Assembly: GCF_963583255.1 (NCBI RefSeq)
Contig: NC_084807.1
Span: 24,697,572 to 24,761,571 of the forward strand
Direction: 5' to 3'
Length of the DNA stretch: 64,000 bases
Source of the DNA: Pyrus communis
Lineage: Eukaryota; Streptophyta; Magnoliopsida; Rosales; Rosaceae
A program made the translations under genes and the position numbers. Below, in pieces: positions 1 to 10,984 of the stretch (within the stretch, counting starts at the first letter, position 1; each line of letters opens with the position of its first letter). The notes under the pieces were generated by a model that saw only the letters and a list, made by a program, of their open reading frames with translations, searched no databases and was not told the DNA's origin.

Positions 1-841
1 TGTTTGGAAATTGGTTGTAGTATTTACAAAGGTCATTGGGCGTCCAATTCCAGAACTATTTACAGCAGGTGCTGCCTGCTATTTTAGATGGTAAGTACAG
101 TTTGGGGATGGTAGTCTGTAAAATATGGTATCATGTATCACTGTAGGACTTTGGTGCACTATATAAATTTAATGGGAGCTTATACTCTTACAGGTCTTGC
201 TGATGAAAATGAGTCTACGTGAGGCAGCTCTAGGTGCAGGGCATATTCTGGTTAAGCATTACGCAACAACGTAAGCACTGCCCTGGTTGATCATTGTGAT
301 GTCTCTCGAATGAATTGTTTGTTGGAGCTGGAGCTACTGATCACCTCGTCCTCCAAAGTCGAGCACATTAGGGCCTAGGACGAGAAGATGAGTATGATTG
401 TACGGGCCTTAGCAATGTCCGGCCTCCAAATCCCGATGCCAACACCTGATCTTGCTCCCCCTTTGACTTCCTAGCCACTTCGTCCAGCTGATACCCAGTA
501 GCATGATGTATTAAACCTAGAAGACTTGTAGTTTTTTCTTTTTTGTTCGGACATCTTGTATGTTTTCATATATTTTATAATTAAATACTTTTTCTTGGTT
601 TATTAATTATTGTTTAGAATTTAATTACAATATTTATTAATTAGGGTTTGCGTGACGAAGAGTGACCTACATTGCGCAAAGTGGTTTTGCGCAATGTAGG
701 ACCTACGTCGCGCAAACCCTACTGTCACTGCCTTGACGGTGGATGCGCGATGAAAGTTCGTTGGGCTAATTTTTGCGCAACGTTTTTTTGACTTTACACA
801 ACAAAGGACTTGCATCGCGCAAAGTCTTTTTTGTACTAGTG
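1..841 (+). mobile_element. CACTA (En/Spm) DNA transposon, 3' end
   Basis: The segment ends at 841 with TAGTG, the reverse complement of the CACTA terminus, preceded by a GC-rich subterminal region (about 640-841) full of TGCGCAA-type motifs. Such repeats are the expected transposase-binding sites of CACTA elements. A perfect 15-bp inverted repeat lies at 666-680 and 686-700. Upstream, around 385-475, a short plus-strand reading frame ending in a stop resembles the C-terminus of plant En/Spm transposase-associated proteins, but it is broken and was recognised only by general similarity. The other end lies outside the window, so size and target duplication cannot be checked; the 3-bp flank on the right would be GTA. 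Confidence 0.75.
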
Positions 842-1265
842 GTAGGTCTTTATTCACATGTCCAAACCACCTTAATAGATTTTCTTTCATCTTATCTTCA
901 ATTGCGGCCACTCTTACTTGACCTCGGATATTCTCATTGTTAATCTTGTCCTTTCTCATTCACACATCCAACAAAGCATTTTCATCTCTGCTACAATCAT
1001 TTTTCTATGTGTTGAAGCTTGACCGCCTAATATTCTGTGTCGTAAAGAATTGCTGACCTTATTGTCGTCCTATAAAATTTTCCCTAGTATTAGTGGCATA
1101 TGATAGTCGCATAACATACTGGATGCACTCTTTGACTTCATCCATCTACCTTGTATTCTATGATTGAGATATTCATCCAATTCTCCGTTCTTTTCAGACA
1201 TTGATAAAATTTGAGTTTTAACAATTGTACATATAAACCACTTCTCATTCGTAGGCGTCCACATG
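842..1265 (-). pseudogene. LINE-type reverse transcriptase remnant (C-terminal part)
   Basis: Read on the minus strand, three adjoining open pieces in different frames reconstitute the order of motifs at the C-terminus of plant non-LTR reverse transcriptases: a RWMKSKSAS-like segment, a VAEMKMLCWMC segment, a MRKDKINNENIRG segment and LLRWFGHV. Several stop codons interrupt it, so it is non-functional. The similarity stops at about 842, exactly where the CACTA element begins. This suggests that the CACTA element inserted into the LINE remnant. Confidence 0.75.
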
Positions 1266-1528
1266 AACTAATTTTGTGGCATTAATAAAATGTGTGTGGT
1301 AGTGATCTACAATGAAAAATCAACTATCATGTGTGTGTGACGAAGTTAAATAACAAGCAAAATTAATAACTCATCGTATGTTTGTTGTAAACAGGGATGT
1401 AATTGACCACTTTAGCTGGAGCAAATATGTTCCTAAATGCACTTGAGTTTTGAATCCACTCATTGTTGTTTAGATTGGTTGAAAGCAGAATATCACTTTT
1501 GAAATCTTAAAGTAACCTATAAATCATT
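1266..1528. other. Non-coding AT-rich spacer
   Basis: No supported gene, RNA or repeat was seen between the LINE remnant and the MITE at 1532. Confidence 0.5.
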
Positions 1529-1531
1529 TAA

Positions 1532-1925
1532 GGGCATCTCTAAAGGATATGTTAAATGTAAAACATCAAAATGATATTTGATGACTTTATGTAGCAATTT
1601 GACATTTTGCATAAAATTTTTCTCCACCCGATATGTTAAATAAAAATGTAATTCTATAATTCCTTTATCTATTTGTGGGATCCAATTATTGAGACAACCA
1701 ATCAAATACTTGGAACACACAACATCATTTATTATGAATTTCATCCCATCTATTAAACAATTATTAAATAAATTTGATAGCAGCTATCAAATTTGACAGC
1801 AGAAGGCTTTGCCTTCAATTGCCTCAGCTCAAAGTAAGAAAGTGAAGGCACGGCTAGAGAAAGTCTGTCATTTTTTATCATCTTATGTTTATGTGACAAT
1901 TTTGACATCTCTTTTAACAATGCTC
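1532..1925. mobile_element. Harbinger/Tourist-like MITE, 394 bp
   Basis: The ends are imperfect inverted repeats (GGGCATCTCTAAAGGATATG at the left; the reverse complement of the right end reads GAGCATTGTTAAAAGAGATG). The trinucleotide TAA flanks both sides (1529-1531 and 1926-1928), the usual target duplication of PIF/Harbinger elements. No coding capacity is present. An element of almost the same length and internal order lies at 27933-28327. Confidence 0.75.
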
Positions 1926-1928
1926 TAA

Positions 1929-3026
1929 TTTTTGCTAACTCCCGATATTTTGATCAACTATAATGTTAACGGACAATAAGACTATATACATTTGACTAGG
2001 GACCTTCAAAGTTTCAAAGAACTTATGATTCAAATGTTAAAAATACATGCCTATGCAACCATAGTGTATTACCATGGCAATTGTAGCAATCAAATTCAAT
2101 CATATAAACTCAAGTAAATACCATTTGCCTTTCACATGTACATTAAGCTGAATCAATTAAGATCAATTAGAACTTATTGACACGAAATAATATGGAGCAC
2201 ATGTACTCCCCTTATGCACCAAACTCTTAATTCTCTCCTCGCGGTTTAGATTAGTTTACAATAGAATATCGTTTTTGAAGAACATGACAAAGAAAACACT
2301 CAATTTATGTTTGCTACAAGCCTTCAACATGTATTACTTGGGCCATGAAGACTCCTTTTGTTCAATCCAATGGGCAATATCCAGCTTACAAATCAATCCA
2401 GAAAACCCAACCCCAACCCAAATTCCAGCCCAATGGGCTTAAGCCCAAGAAGCCCATTTCTCAACTGGGGATTCTAAAGTTGTGATCTTCATACAGGTGC
2501 TTAAACCCCATCCCCTCCGAACCAGCTAGTCACGTGTCTCGTTTTAACGTTCTCATGTCGTGGGACATTATGCATAACGCAATTGGCTCATTCGCTTATC
2601 GTTTTAGAATATATAAAAACCCAAACTCGTTAACGAGTTCTTACATGTACTTTACTAGCATCTCTAAGTTTTTCTCGTCAATCCAACATCAAAATATAAA
2701 GCATTAACAACAAATAGAACATCTTAGTTGTATTTAACTAGCATTTCTAAATTGTTCTGTGGGGTTGCCCATAAATTAGCCGAGTTTGCCGTTTTTATTG
2801 ACTATGAGTTTGTATTGTTAGAGGACCCTCCTGAGTTCATTTAGAACCTCCTCTACGAAAATTTGTCGTAATTTCATTTTAAGTTAATAAAATATCCAGC
2901 TTCCATCAAATAAAACAAAACAATAAATAGAACATTGAGAAAGGAGATTGAAAATTAAAGCATAAAAAAAAATATAAAGCCTTAATAAATCATTATTATG
3001 TATTAATTTTCACTAACATTTTCGTG
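1929..3026. other. Intergenic DNA without recognised features
   Basis: AT-rich sequence. No open frame resembling a known protein and no structural RNA was found. A loose direct repeat of an ACTAGCATxTCTAA motif (about 2653 and 2738) was noticed but not interpreted. Confidence 0.5.
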
Positions 3027-3668
3027 TAGGGGTGAAATTTATTGTCAAATTATCGTGTCAACTGTATTATATTGATTTTGTATCAGTTGGTAATGGCACA
3101 GTCTTATACCAAACTGAATTTTTTTGGTATGGCATTGCTATTCGATGTCATTACTAATGGTTATCATACCGTACCGAAAAATATAAATATATATTGTACA
3201 ATTTATATATATAACTAACTATATAATATTTCAATAATTTTAGTAAAAGCCCATCATTGCCTCTCATTCCTTCGACACTTTCTCTCTTCGACACTCTCTC
3301 ATACTCTATAGGGATTGGTGTTGGTGTGCTTGCTACCTATGGTTTCTTACGGCAGGAATTCTATTTGGGTTCTCTAAATTTGGCAACAATATATGAGATA
3401 AAGTCATAAAAATAGAAAAAGCAAACGTTTGGACCTTGGCTTCGGTTGAAAAAAAATAAAATTAAAAAAATCATATTTTGGCCCAAAACAAAGTAACAAT
3501 TATTATTATTATACGGTATACTATGTCAACCAAACTATTTAACATAACGACATTGGATACACCGAAAGTTTAGCACGGTAATAGTACTAAATTTTGCTAT
3601 AACAAAAATTTGGTATGGTAATTGGTACATAGGTTTTGGTAGAGTAACCGTAACTGAAACCACCCCTA
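3027..3668. mobile_element. Non-autonomous hAT element, 642 bp
   Basis: It begins TAGGGGTG and ends CACCCCTA, and is flanked by an 8-bp target duplication with one mismatch (TTTTCGTG at 3019-3026, TTTTCGAG at 3669-3676). An 8-bp duplication is diagnostic of the hAT superfamily. The interior is AT-rich with GGTATGG/CATACC words and encodes nothing. It resembles the hAT element at 52867-53894 in termini and interior word content. Confidence 0.8.
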
Positions 3669-3704
3669 TTTTCGAGGTAAGCCAGAGTGTGAAAATTGAA
3701 CAAT

Positions 3705-4074
3705 ACTTGGCTACTCAAAGATGAGTAGAAACTCCTACTCAAAATTTGTGCTTATGATCATAACTGTTCATACTATAAATCACACTGTAAAGATCACCTT
3801 TACAAAAAATAAATTAAAACTAAAGTTATTTAGTCAATCTATTGTAACAAATGCATAAATGGTTCGTAATGCTTTTACCAATACCATTCATTTATTTTTA
3901 AAAAGTTTAAGGACTAAACGACCTTAGTTTTAATTAATTTTTTGTACAGACGATTTTATAGGGTTATTTATAATATGAATAGTTCTGATTATAAACAGAA
4001 AGTTCTATAAATTGATAATGAACAATTTTGAGAAATTTTAAGTAAGAGTTCCAATTCATCTTTGAGTACCAAGT
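3705..4074. mobile_element. Fold-back MITE with long inverted repeats
   Basis: The left end (ACTTGGCTACTCAAAGATGA) and the reverse complement of the right end (ACTTGGTACTCAAAGATGA) match, and the similarity continues inward through most of the element (for example the paired TTCATACTATAAAT and ATTTATAATATGAA words). The whole element could therefore form a long imperfect hairpin. No clear target duplication was found. It is about 200 bp upstream of the trihelix start codon, so it may form part of that promoter. A related element lies at 7311-7683. Confidence 0.6.
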
Positions 4075-4273
4075 CCTGTTGTGAAAATTAAAGCGGATAG
4101 TAGTCCGTCCAACGACAATTGGGTAGCTGACGTCACTGCCGGCAGATTGAACGGCCAGATTTCCATATCCTTCTCACTCCGATCTTTTCCATCGTCTGTC
4201 GATCATTACCCGCATCGACAGCTCCTACTTCCAATCTCTCTCTCCACCACCTCCGGACCCGAACGCGTCCCTC

Positions 4274-4999
4274 ATGAACCGCCGAACCCGTACCCACGCC
4301 CCGGCTGGCCGCGAGGACTGTTGGAACGAAGCTGACACGGAGGCACTAATAACGGCCTGGGGCGACCGTTACCTCCATTTAAACCACGGCATCCTCCGTC
4401 AGAAAGAGTGGAAGGAGGTGGCTGACGCCGTTAATTCCACTCAAAATGGCGGCGTCAAGCCGTCCAAGACAGACGTCCAGTGCAGGAACCGCATCGACAC
4501 GTTGAAGAAAAAGTACAAGCTGGAGAAGTCGAAGCCCGGCCGGTCCAAGTGGCCCTTCTACCGCCGCCTCCACTCCCTTATCTGCTCAACTCCCTCAAAC
4601 GCCGCCGTATCTACCGAATCAAAACCCCCAATCCTCGGTCTCACTGGCAAATCCCCCGACCCAAGTCCGTATCCCCTCGAAGGGTCTCGCCGCGACGACG
4701 GTGGTGATGAGGCGGCGGGGCTATCGGTTGGAGCGGTGTGCAGGGAATTGGCGAGGGCAATTTCCAGATTTGGGGAAATGTACGAGAGGATTGAGAATTC
4801 GAAGCGGAAGCAGATGATGGAGCTGGAGAAGCAGAGAATGGAGTTCGACAAGGAGCTCGAGTTGCAGAGGTTGAATATGTTCATGGATGTTCAGGTGGAG
4901 CTCGGGAAGAAGATGAAGCTCCCCACGTACTCACATTCTTCAGGTCCCGCCATTGCTGAGAGCTTCATGAGTAGTTTCTTGGTTATATTTGACCGTTAA
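4274..4999 (+). CDS. Trihelix transcription factor (SIP1/ASIL-like)
   Basis: A 241-aa protein predicted to act in the nucleus as a DNA-binding regulator. Residues about 13-95 form one trihelix (MYB/SANT-like) domain: W17, the AWGDRY segment, EWKEVADAV and the CRNRIDTLKKKYK helix are characteristic of the SIP1/ASIL clade. Residues about 160-225 are rich in E, K, R and L and look like the C-terminal coiled coil (EMYERIENSKRKQMMELEKQ) used for dimerisation in this clade. The start is the first ATG in frame with the domain. A non-ATG frame upstream (4081-4335) overlaps it in another frame and is not real. The gene is intronless as read; the last residues after the coiled coil are unremarkable, and a 3' intron cannot be excluded. 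ASIL proteins repress seed maturation genes in Arabidopsis; the role here is inferred. Confidence 0.88.
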   Translation: MNRRTRTHAPAGREDCWNEADTEALITAWGDRYLHLNHGILRQKEWKEVADAVNSTQNGGVKPSKTDVQCRNRIDTLKKKYKLEKSKPGRSKWPFYRRLHSLICSTPSNAAVSTESKPPILGLTGKSPDPSPYPLEGSRRDDGGDEAAGLSVGAVCRELARAISRFGEMYERIENSKRKQMMELEKQRMEFDKELELQRLNMFMDVQVELGKKMKLPTYSHSSGPAIAESFMSSFLVIFDR

Positions 5000-5434
5000 G
5001 AATTACTGCAATGTGAACAATTATAATACCTTTTGATAACTATTTCATCTTTCGAATTTTAGATTCTCGATTTCTTCTATTTGCTTGATAATTATTTTGT
5101 TTTTCGAATTTTAGAATCTCGGTTTCTTCTAGTTTGCTTGATAGGCCTCTGGTTATGTTCTAATGAGATTCTCGGTTTCTTCTAGTTGCTTGACATGCAA
5201 CTGAGACGTCAAAGCGGCGGTGTCCCAAAATAATATGTGATTATTTGTACATGAGTAGTTGTTTTGCTTGACATTGTGTTTCTGACTTCAGTAGAGTAAT
5301 ATTATTTGTCAATAATCACATAATCCCTCCTTCCCAATTTTTTATTTTGATCAGAAATTAAGTCCACACATTTCAAATTACGAACAAAGAGAGAGAAATT
5401 TAGGGGGAGAGAGAGAGAGAGAGAGAGCATGAAT
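5000..5434. other. Spacer between convergent genes, with a short tandem repeat
   Basis: The 3' flanks of the trihelix (+) and LBD (-) genes meet here. About 5051-5194 holds roughly 2.5 copies of a 52-54-bp imperfect tandem repeat (unit containing TTCGAATTTTAGA and TTTCTTCTA). A GA microsatellite lies at about 5404-5428. Confidence 0.7.
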
Positions 5435-5968
5435 TCACAGTATATATGAAGAATAGCTAAAATCACTAGCTTGTCCATGCTGGCTGATCAAATCAGATGA
5501 ATTCTGGCTGAAATTGTTACTATTTAATCCACTCCAAGCAGGAAATCCACTGAAAGTAGCCTCATCTAACATGGCACAACAAGAAGAAGAGCACGACGAC
5601 AACGAGGGCGAATTCTTCAGAGCATAGCAAGCGAGACGAGCTCGAGCAACAGCCAGATCATGCTGCAACTGAATCATCTTCCTTTGCAACATCGATATGG
5701 CGCCAATGCAGCCGTAAACGGGGTCTCTCAGCCTCGCTTCTGCCTCGTAGGCCAGCGAATTCACCGTGTCCTCGCGCTGATCCTCGGGGACTTCGGTTAG
5801 GATCTTGCTCACATTGCTCGCCCCGAACACTTTGTGAACTTGGGCGAATTTTTTGGCATCGTCGGAGTGGAAATAGGGTGCGAAAATGCAGGTGGGACTG
5901 CATCTTCTCTTCAGTGTCTTGCAAGCTGCGCAAGAGGAGCTTGAACGGGGCTCATGACTTCCCTTCAT
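5435..5968 (-). CDS. LOB-domain protein, class I (LBD21-like)
   Basis: A 177-aa plant-specific transcription factor, expected in the nucleus, whose family governs lateral-organ boundaries and related programmes. The CX2CX6CX3C zinc-finger-like block is complete (C-AA-C-TLKRR-C-SPT-C near residues 13-27). It is followed by the GAS block (FGASNVSKIL) and a leucine-zipper-like LX6LX3LX6L at ISMLQRKMIQLQHDLAVARA plus RL, which together define class I. The N-terminal MKGSHEPRSSSSC is LBD21-like by memory, a tentative subgroup assignment. The Ser/Cys-rich C-terminus is variable in the family. No intron is needed. The start is an ATG at 5968, just before the conserved block. Confidence 0.92.
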   Translation of the reverse strand: MKGSHEPRSSSSCAACKTLKRRCSPTCIFAPYFHSDDAKKFAQVHKVFGASNVSKILTEVPEDQREDTVNSLAYEAEARLRDPVYGCIGAISMLQRKMIQLQHDLAVARARLACYALKNSPSLSSCSSSCCAMLDEATFSGFPAWSGLNSNNFSQNSSDLISQHGQASDFSYSSYIL

Positions 5969-6032
5969 GTCTTCACCAATTAAAAATTCAACTTTAATTC
6001 CTCTAATGAGTTATCTCCTTTCCATCACATGC

Positions 6033-6041
6033 ATATATATA
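6033..6041 (-). promoter_or_regulatory. Candidate TATA box of the LBD gene
   Basis: Minus-strand CTATATATATG lies about 65 bp upstream of the LBD start codon, a plausible position for a plant core promoter. AT-rich surroundings make chance occurrence possible. Confidence 0.4.
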
Positions 6042-6359
6042 GCCTTATACATATATAATAAAATATAAATGGTTAGTTTTTACCAAAAAAAAATAATTAT
6101 AAATAACGTTCAGGAAATGATGAACAAAATTTAGTGACATGTTATTTATATATTTTTAACAAGGGGCATATCTCATGTATGGTGAATTCGATACCAAATT
6201 AGGCTGCCTATTATGTGGTTTAGCCGAACTCACTCTTCCCCTAGTGTAAAAATATTGATGTACTAAAAAAAACAAAAAACAAAACAAAACAAACAAACAA
6301 ACAAACAAGGAGTGGATTTGTGACACTATGTTTTTTTACATATGTTTTTGTGGAGCTCA
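6042..6359. other. LBD upstream region
   Basis: No gene. Contains a CAAA-type simple repeat at about 6270-6308. Confidence 0.5.
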
Positions 6360-6690
6360 TTCTGCAATTATTTTAACGATCCGAATTATCTATCATTTAG
6401 AACATCATTCGTAGATTATCTTTCCAAAAAATTAGACAAATTCAAATCATTAAGACATTCATTTGTAATAAAGAAAATAAACGAATATGGTTCTATAAAG
6501 AAACTCTAAACTCTTAATCAAACGATCATATGATTTCAAATTTTGATAATTTTTGGTAGACATGATATTGCGGCAAGATTGAAAACATAGACGGTTCGGA
6601 TCGTTGAAATACATTACGGAGTGAGTCCCAAATAAAACGTATATCAAATGTTGTGCAAAAAATAATGTCACGAGTCAATCCCTTTTTAAC
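6360..6690. repeat. Dispersed non-coding repeat, copy 1
   Basis: This stretch is similar along its length to 16965-17275 and, less closely, to 62915-63175. Shared words in order include TTTAGAACATCATTC, CAAAAAATTAGA, TTTGTAAT, AAACCATATG-type and ACGGTTCGGATC. It has no coding capacity and looks like a MITE or other non-autonomous element; termini were not resolved. Confidence 0.6.
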
Positions 6691-7063
6691 AATACTAATC
6701 CATGTCCGTATTTTATAAATAATGGACGTCGAGCACAAAGAATCTACGTTTAGATGATATTCAAAATTCAAAATTATGTTTTAGTTGATTGGAGTGTGAT
6801 GCAAGTTGCAGGGTCCTAAATTTGCATGGGCTATTTTGTGGTTTAAAATGAAGTTTTTCAATTCCATAATTCAATATTTATTCATTTAATTGAATGAAAT
6901 AAAAAAAAGAAATCGAAAATAATTGAAGATGGGGCACATCATGATTCTGCGCCATTGGTGGCTATAATGGGAAATGATGGTTCATCAAAAGAGGATGGGA
7001 TATCTCACTTGACAGAGTGACCAAATTTCAATTGAAAAGTAGATTAATCACTTATCAAGAAAG

Positions 7064-7430
7064 TTGGATTCGTCCACAAGATGGAAAAAGGGAACGGTGC
7101 AAAAGATAATGGATTTGTAAGAAATTAACTTGGCTCTTTAGTGGATAAGGATCCTCAATTCACTACGTGGTAGAATTGTAGATTTATGAAATGTTATTTT
7201 TATGATCAGAATCGTTCATATTATAAATAATTTTGTAAAGATTATTGGATTTGTCCACAAGATTGAAAAAGGGAACGGTGCAAAAGATAATGGATTCGTA
7301 AGAAATTAACTTGGCTCCTCGGTAGATGAGGATCCTCAATTTGCTACGTGGTTGAATTGCCGACTACAAAACTCCAAGCTTATGATTGAAATTGCATATT
7401 ATAAAGATCTTTGTAAAGATTATATCTGCA
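7064..7430. repeat. 181-bp tandem duplication
   Basis: Two imperfect copies start at 7064 and 7245 (TTGGATTCGTCCACAAGAT versus TTGGATTTGTCCACAAGAT) and run through the shared AAAAAGGGAACGGTGCAAAA and GAAATTAACTTGGCTC words. The duplicated unit includes the left end of the fold-back element that continues to 7683. Confidence 0.8.
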
Positions 7431-7683
7431 ACAAAATGAAATTGTTTAGCTATCGAACTGTATAAAAATAGATGGACGGATTTAGTACAATTATTAAGAA
7501 CTGCCTATTTATTTGCTATAATTAATTGACTAAATAACATTAGTTTTAATAAATTTTGTATAGAATTGATCTTTATATCGAGATTTATAATATGAACGGT
7601 TCCGATTGTACATATGAAGTTCTGTGAATCGACTACTAAATAAATTGAGGAGAAATTCGTCCTCAATCTTGGAGAGCCAAACA
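7311..7683. mobile_element. Fold-back MITE related to the one at 3705
   Basis: The left end (TTGGCTCCTC...) and the reverse complement of the right end (TTGGCTCTCC...) match. The interior shares the TTATAATATGAACGGTTCCGAT / ATATTATAA pattern with the 3705-4074 element. The left arm is also present in the tandem duplication before it. Boundaries are approximate. Confidence 0.5.
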
Positions 7684-10631
7684 TTGCTCAATTCGAAATT
7701 AGGAAAGCATCGCCCTAACATCATTTTCATTTGTGATTAACTCCTTGGACATAAAAACTTATCATTACCCATCATAATATTCTCATACCCGAACTTTTAA
7801 AGCTTACCAACTTAAAGGTCCTATTGATATAAGGGGAATGTATATGTGAAAAAATGAGGAATAAAGATGAGTGGACAAGGGTGGAGCGAGCAACAAAAAT
7901 ATAAAAGAAAACCTACAAAAAAATTGTTCTCGGTTTTTCTCCTATGTATCATTTCACGTTCAGCTCTATTTCCGTCACTCTTTGTTCATCCCTACGTACT
8001 ATTAACACACACAAAATTAGTATAGGATATTAGACTGCAATGTTGATTATGTGAGTAATATTAGCAAGAGAAACTGTAATATAAGACTGTAGACGAAGCC
8101 CTCTTAGCACTCGAACTACAAACCCTTTTGCCTAAACCCTTAATTTAGGTTGACGCCTGCCAAACTCTCCAATTTAGTCCTCTTCGCTTTTATTTTCGGC
8201 TAATTAATTTTTGGCCCCAATATTTTTGAGCAAACGAGGGAATAAGTTGTCACTTCGAACATTTTTGTGGTAGAGAGACGACATCAATGGTCAATAGTGC
8301 TCCTCCCTCCAAGAGCCCACTTGATGAAATGCATGTCGTTTTCCCAAAACACACAAAGAGAACCGCACCATGGAAAGTGTCCATCACGCCTTGGTTTTGG
8401 TTGGAAACCCAATCTGGTTATTGGTCGACACGCTCGGGAAGCAAGCGTGGGGCCAAATGTGCATAGAGAAAGGAATATGGGCCGGCCCAAAATTGAATGA
8501 TTAGGGTTTATTTTTATTTTTTGAAACACATCAATCTTCTCCTTTGAAAAGAAAGAGATACTCCACTTGGAGGAACAGAAAATTGTGTTAAGTCCTACAA
8601 CAGGCTAATTATAATTAGATATCGAAATTAATATGTACCATACGTTTTTCCAATTCAAGTGAGTGAATCTGGATATCTCTCACTTACAAACATCACTAAC
8701 TCGTAATATTAGTAATAATTGTCGTTGTTGGTGCGCATAAAAAGCAGTGTCTTATTTAATATTAACCTCTGGCATACGCATTTGCGTGTGACAAGTCGCT
8801 TTTTTGTATTGTTTTATTTTTTTATTCTAAATATATTGATTTTAGATATTATTGTTTTTTGTTAAAATATATTTTAATAAAAAATAATGAACATAACCGC
8901 CCATAATCCTAATACATGGGTTTTTTTTATGATTTTTTTTAATTTTTTGAAATCCTAATTGGAGAAGAATAAATTAGGTATTATGAAAGTTTCACCATTT
9001 TTACCTGTTTCCTTCGCATATAGATAAAAAAAAAAATGGTGTCTTAGACTGTGGCAATATGTTTGTGGCTTGACTTTGGGAAAAAACTCCACTCACCCAA
9101 CCATTCCCACTTATTAATGTTGATAAATGAAACTATTCATGTGTTCCTAGATTTGACGTTGTAGGCCACAACCCGAGATCTTCTTATATAATCAGAGATT
9201 GCTAAAATGCCTGTTAAAGAAAGAAAAGGATATGCTAAAATTAATCGTGCGTTGATAAAAATTTGCATGTAACAATAGTACCTAATGGAATACTCAAATT
9301 ATTTTTAATCGTACAATGCAATGACATAGATTTATGTGAATCCCACTATTATCATCAATTACCGTTGCATTATAAACATTCTCACGCGTTACTGATGCTA
9401 GCACAATTTAAATGAGCGAGACCGAAACATGGACTAATAGTGGGCTTTTGATAAGAGAGACTACCACGGCAGCCCAATATCGTGTAGACCACATGGGGAT
9501 TTGGACATAAGCAGTACTAAAATATGCATGCAGCATATGCATATGATGTTAAGAATTACGATTATTACACTTAATTACAACTATAAGATAATAAAATATT
9601 TGCATATGATGGGGGTTTTATTTTTTTGTCGTTGACAAATGTTAAAGAGATTCTTTTAGAAGTGTAACTCTTTTTCACCAGTGGCGAATTCACTAAGAGA
9701 CCAGAATGATCTCTGACCCATCCTGCATTTTCTTCTTCTTGCTACCATAAAATTCAAATGTGTTCTCAGTCCAAACTCAATTTTTTGTTCCAGGCTAGGC
9801 CTCATTTTTCTCTCCATCTTGCAGCCTTCACTTCCCCTCCTTATTCTATCAATTTTTCTTTAACTTATATTTTAAGAAATTTCTTTCTTACTCTTTACCT
9901 CACATTCGGGTTTCTAGGTTTGTGCAATATTTTTAGTTCTCTCTATTTATTTTGGGGTCTTTCAAATTTTTATGCAAATTATTCCAATATCTCATGTTCT
10001 CAGTTCAAATACCTATGTAAAGCTCTCCACACAAGAAATCGGGCTCCACCACTGTTTGGCACGTCATATTTTTAGCATAATATTTTATAATGTTGATATG
10101 AGAATCGACATTAAAATGTCAAGTGATATAATCTAAAAAAAAAAAAAGAAATTATTTTAAAAGTCTCTTTAGCATTTCTTTTTGTTGTTAGCAAGAAAGG
10201 CAGTGGCTTTATAGTCTTACATGTTTATTACTATTATAATTAATGGAGAGGACTGATATTATATACGAGAAGTCAACTAAGAGCAAATAATCCAAACAAA
10301 AAGGTTATTTCAGAGGTTAGCCAACAGCCAAGTCAAACAAGCTCTTTCACAAAAACAAAAACAAAAAAAAAATTGCAGTTTAGTGATAATTCTTTCTAAT
10401 TGATTGGAGAATATCACATGTTTGACGCGTATAAATGTCAAATCCACAGCTTTTTGTTCTGTGTTTGATCTCTAAATTTCTTCAGCATATTATAGTGGTG
10501 CTTTATTGTAAATGCAATTTGCATTTTCGATCATTATAAATATTGTATCGTTTTCAAAAGAAAAAAAAAACAATGTTTTAAGTAAATTAGCTCGAAATCC
10601 TTGATCATGTTAAAGGTTTAGGGGGACGAAT
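7684..10631. other. Long intergenic region, no supported gene
   Basis: AT-rich DNA with homopolymer runs. Short open frames at 8267-8529 and 9758-10075 have no recognisable domains and overlap frames on both strands, so they were not called. A run of A lies at about 10135-10147. Confidence 0.5.
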
Positions 10632-10951
10632 TGTTAAGACTGTAGAGAAATCTTAAGGAAGAAGACTTAGAATTCTGAAGAAGCTCAGTGAAGAAGAAAG
10701 AGAGAAAGTGAGAGAGGGAGAGAAAGAGAGAGAGAATCAAGCTTAGGGAGAAGAAAAGTTTGTTGTATTTATTGACAATGAAGTAACAGATTTACAAAGT
10801 CTGTTATATAGTTTTTACAAAGCTTTGTCACTAAGCTAAAGACTAACTACCTTATAACAACCTATGTTATCTCTTGACAAGCGTCACTCAATTTAACCAT
10901 TGATTCATCTTCCACATGGATATTGGTTTTCTTCACTTCGCTATTCTTACA
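10632..10951 (-). repeat. copia 3' LTR
   Basis: 320-bp LTR, TG...CA bounded. It is longer than the partner LTR because of an expanded GA-rich tract at about 10697-10735. Confidence 0.93.
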
Positions 10952-10984
10952 TCCCCCCTCAATATCATGCTTGAGTGAGCTGAT

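Noticed and set aside
4081..4335. Open frame overlapping the trihelix start
   Set aside because: It begins with GTG, is in another frame and has no domain; the trihelix frame starting at 4274 explains the locus.
8267..8529. Overlapping open frames on both strands
   Set aside because: Short, mutually overlapping, no recognisable domain or signal.
9758..10075. 105-codon plus-strand frame
   Set aside because: Pyrimidine-rich chance frame; hydrophobic composition follows from T-richness and no family is recognised.
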